Notes under the pieces: model-generated
Databases searched by the model: none
Seen by the model: only the letters and a program-made list of their open reading frames with translations
Told to the model about the DNA's origin: nothing
Assembly: GCA_900552225.1 (NCBI GenBank)
Contig: URYX01000093.1
Span: forward strand, 1-6,933
Source: an uncultured Oscillospiraceae bacterium
GTDB taxonomy: Bacteria > Bacillota > Clostridia > Oscillospirales > Acutalibacteraceae
DNA: 6,933 nucleotides
Direction: 5' to 3'
Part shown: positions 5,662-6,933 of the stretch, piece after piece
Position numbering within the stretch: position 1 is the first letter of the stretch
Layout of the letters: each line of letters begins with the position of its first letter
Translations under genes and position numbers: made by a program

Positions 5662-6767
5662 CGACGAAGGCAATCGGACTTATTTTTCCCAACCGGTACG
5701 ATGAGCGGCTGCACGAGATGACGGCGCACCGCGCGTTCGGCTCGGTGCCGTTCGGCGGCCGGTACCGCCTGATCGATTTTCCGCTGTCCAATATGGTGCA
5801 CGGCGGCATCAGCAAGGTCGGAATCCTGACGAAAAGCCATTACCATTCGCTGATGGATCACATCGGCTCGGGCAAGGCGTGGGATCTGTCCCGCAAAAAT
5901 GAGGGGCTGTATTTCCTGCCCTCGCTGACGATGCAGGACGATCAGTACGACGGCCGGATCGTGCCGCTGTCCAACATTTTCCGCTTTATGGAGCACAGCA
6001 AGGAGCGGTATGTGGTGCTGTCGGACTGCCATGTTATCGGCAATATCCGCTACCGTGACCTGATCGAGACGCACGCCGCCTCGGGCGCGGAAATCACGGT
6101 GGCCTACCGCCGCGGGGAGGTGCCGGCGCTGCCCGATGCGCTGACCCTGGAGGTGGACGGCAACGGCCCGGCCAAGGCCCTGTATATCGGGGCGGCTCCC
6201 GCCGGGGAGACGGCCTGCGGGCTCGGTATTTACGTGATGGAGAAGGACCGGCTGATGGAGCTGGTGCGGGAGGCGATGAGCCGCGGCCGTATGAACTTTG
6301 AACGCGATATCGTGCAGAAGCGGGCGGAGGCCGGCGGCGTTTACGGCTATGAGGTGACGGATTATACCCGGATGATTACCTGCCTTGGGGATTACTACGA
6401 GGCCAATATGGAGCTGATGCGGCAGGAGGTGAGAGAGAAGCTGTTCCCGGCGAATTACCCGATTTACACCAAGGTGCGGGACTGCTGCCCGGCCATCTAC
6501 GGCCTGGATGCGGAGGTGTCCGATTCCCTGGTGGCGGACGGAAGCCGCGTGGAGGGTACCGTGCGTCATTCGATCCTGTTCCGCAACGTGTCGGTGGAGA
6601 AGGGGGCCGTGATTGAAAACTGCATTGTGATGCAGGGCGCGGTCATCCGCAGGGGCTCACAGCTTGACTGCATTATTATGGATAAGGACGTGCAGGTGCA
6701 GGAAAACCGCACGCTGCGCGGACACAGGAAATACCCGCTGTATGTATCCAAGGGACGGAATATCTGA
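5658..6767 (+). CDS. glgD: Glucose-1-phosphate adenylyltransferase non-catalytic subunit GlgD
   Basis: This 369-residue protein is a diverged GlgC paralogue typical of Firmicutes. It keeps the fold landmarks [16 protein letters not shown] (30-45), [10 protein letters not shown] (68-77), a GLGIYVM segment and a C-terminal left-handed beta-helix from about residue 270. It has lost the chemistry. The GGxGxRL loop is replaced by FPNRYDERL (10-18), the catalytic Asp of SGDH is a Cys (LSDCH, C124), and the EKP sugar-phosphate motif is missing, with EVDGNGPAK in that region. It is therefore expected to act with GlgC as a structural or regulatory partner, not as an enzyme alone; studies of GlgC-GlgD pairs in other Firmicutes support such a role. 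Its ATG overlaps the glgC stop (ATGA). It ends 18 bases before the glgA start. Some annotation pipelines name such genes simply glgC-like; the missing residues argue for GlgD. Confidence 0.95.
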   Translation: MTTKAIGLIFPNRYDERLHEMTAHRAFGSVPFGGRYRLIDFPLSNMVHGGISKVGILTKSHYHSLMDHIGSGKAWDLSRKNEGLYFLPSLTMQDDQYDGRIVPLSNIFRFMEHSKERYVVLSDCHVIGNIRYRDLIETHAASGAEITVAYRRGEVPALPDALTLEVDGNGPAKALYIGAAPAGETACGLGIYVMEKDRLMELVREAMSRGRMNFERDIVQKRAEAGGVYGYEVTDYTRMITCLGDYYEANMELMRQEVREKLFPANYPIYTKVRDCCPAIYGLDAEVSDSLVADGSRVEGTVRHSILFRNVSVEKGAVIENCIVMQGAVIRRGSQLDCIIMDKDVQVQENRTLRGHRKYPLYVSKGRNI

Positions 6768-6785
6768 GAGGGGGAGACACACACC

Positions 6786-6933
6786 ATGAAGGTATTGTAC
6801 ATTGCCAGCGAGGCGCTGCCGTTTGCCGCGTCCGGAGGACTTGCGGATGTGGCGGGCTCTCTGCCCGGCGCTCTCGCCGCTCAGGGCGCGGAGGTGGCGG
6901 TGATCCTGCCCCTCTACCAGCAGGTGAAGGCCC
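6786..6933 (+). CDS. glgA: Glycogen synthase (ADP-glucose), N-terminal fragment
   Basis: Only the first 49 codons are present; the gene runs off the right edge. The sequence begins MKVLYIASEALPFAASGG, then LADVAGSLPGAL, and later VAVILPLYQQV. This is the characteristic N-terminus of GT5 ADP-glucose-dependent glycogen synthase, which extends alpha-1,4 chains using the ADP-glucose made upstream. The conserved N-terminal motif is KxGGL in many homologues; here it reads ASGGL, with Ala in place of Lys, a substitution I believe is shared by other Firmicutes enzymes. A purine-rich GAGAGGGGGAG (6766-6776) precedes the ATG by 9 bases. Following glgBCD by 18 bases on the same strand, it completes the synthesis set. 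Confidence 0.95.
   Translation, partial: MKVLYIASEALPFAASGGLADVAGSLPGALAAQGAEVAVILPLYQQVKA

Noticed and set aside
4216..5673. A 485-codon minus-strand open frame opposite glgC
   Set aside because: Shadow of glgC and the end of glgB; its residue composition is low-complexity and shows no family features.
5631..6569. A 312-codon minus-strand open frame opposite glgD
   Set aside because: Shadow of glgD for the same reasons; it has no ribosome binding site or domain I can support.

Overview
The window looks like the left end of a GC-rich contig from a Clostridia-class Firmicute, perhaps a gut Oscillospiraceae/Ruminococcaceae-type organism. That placement is inferred from three things: a glgB-glgC-glgD-glgA order that includes glgD (a subunit essentially confined to Firmicutes), Gram-positive-type LexA boxes, and strong AAGGAGG-like ribosome binding sites. 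All recognised genes are on the + strand.

Layout. Bases 1-50 are not biological: they match the Illumina P5/Nextera i5-side adapter, including an 8-base index, so the real insert begins at 51. Bases 51-254 are the 3' end of a polyamine ABC transporter substrate-binding protein (potD-like), closed by a strong intrinsic terminator. Next (440-1552) is a 370-residue P-loop ATPase of the two-repeat PRK06851 type, whose second P-loop is degenerate. From 1553 to 1626 lies a sigma-A-type promoter with two tandem LexA boxes at the expected transcription start. It drives a 119-residue, three-pass membrane protein with an arginine-rich tail (1682-2041), ending in a second intrinsic terminator. This is the most interesting unit: a candidate uncharacterised SOS-response membrane protein.

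From about 2353 onward lies a glycogen biosynthesis operon: a good extended -10 promoter, then glgB (branching enzyme), glgC (ADP-glucose pyrophosphorylase, catalytic), glgD (its non-catalytic partner, overlapping glgC by ATGA) and the first 49 codons of glgA (glycogen synthase), which is cut by the window end. GlgC, probably with GlgD, makes ADP-glucose from ATP and glucose-1-phosphate. GlgA polymerises it into alpha-1,4 chains and GlgB adds alpha-1,6 branches. No internal terminator is seen, so these four genes are probably co-transcribed.

I saw no RNA genes, insertion sequences, CRISPR arrays or integration sites. The long minus-strand open frames opposite the glg genes are GC-rich shadows.
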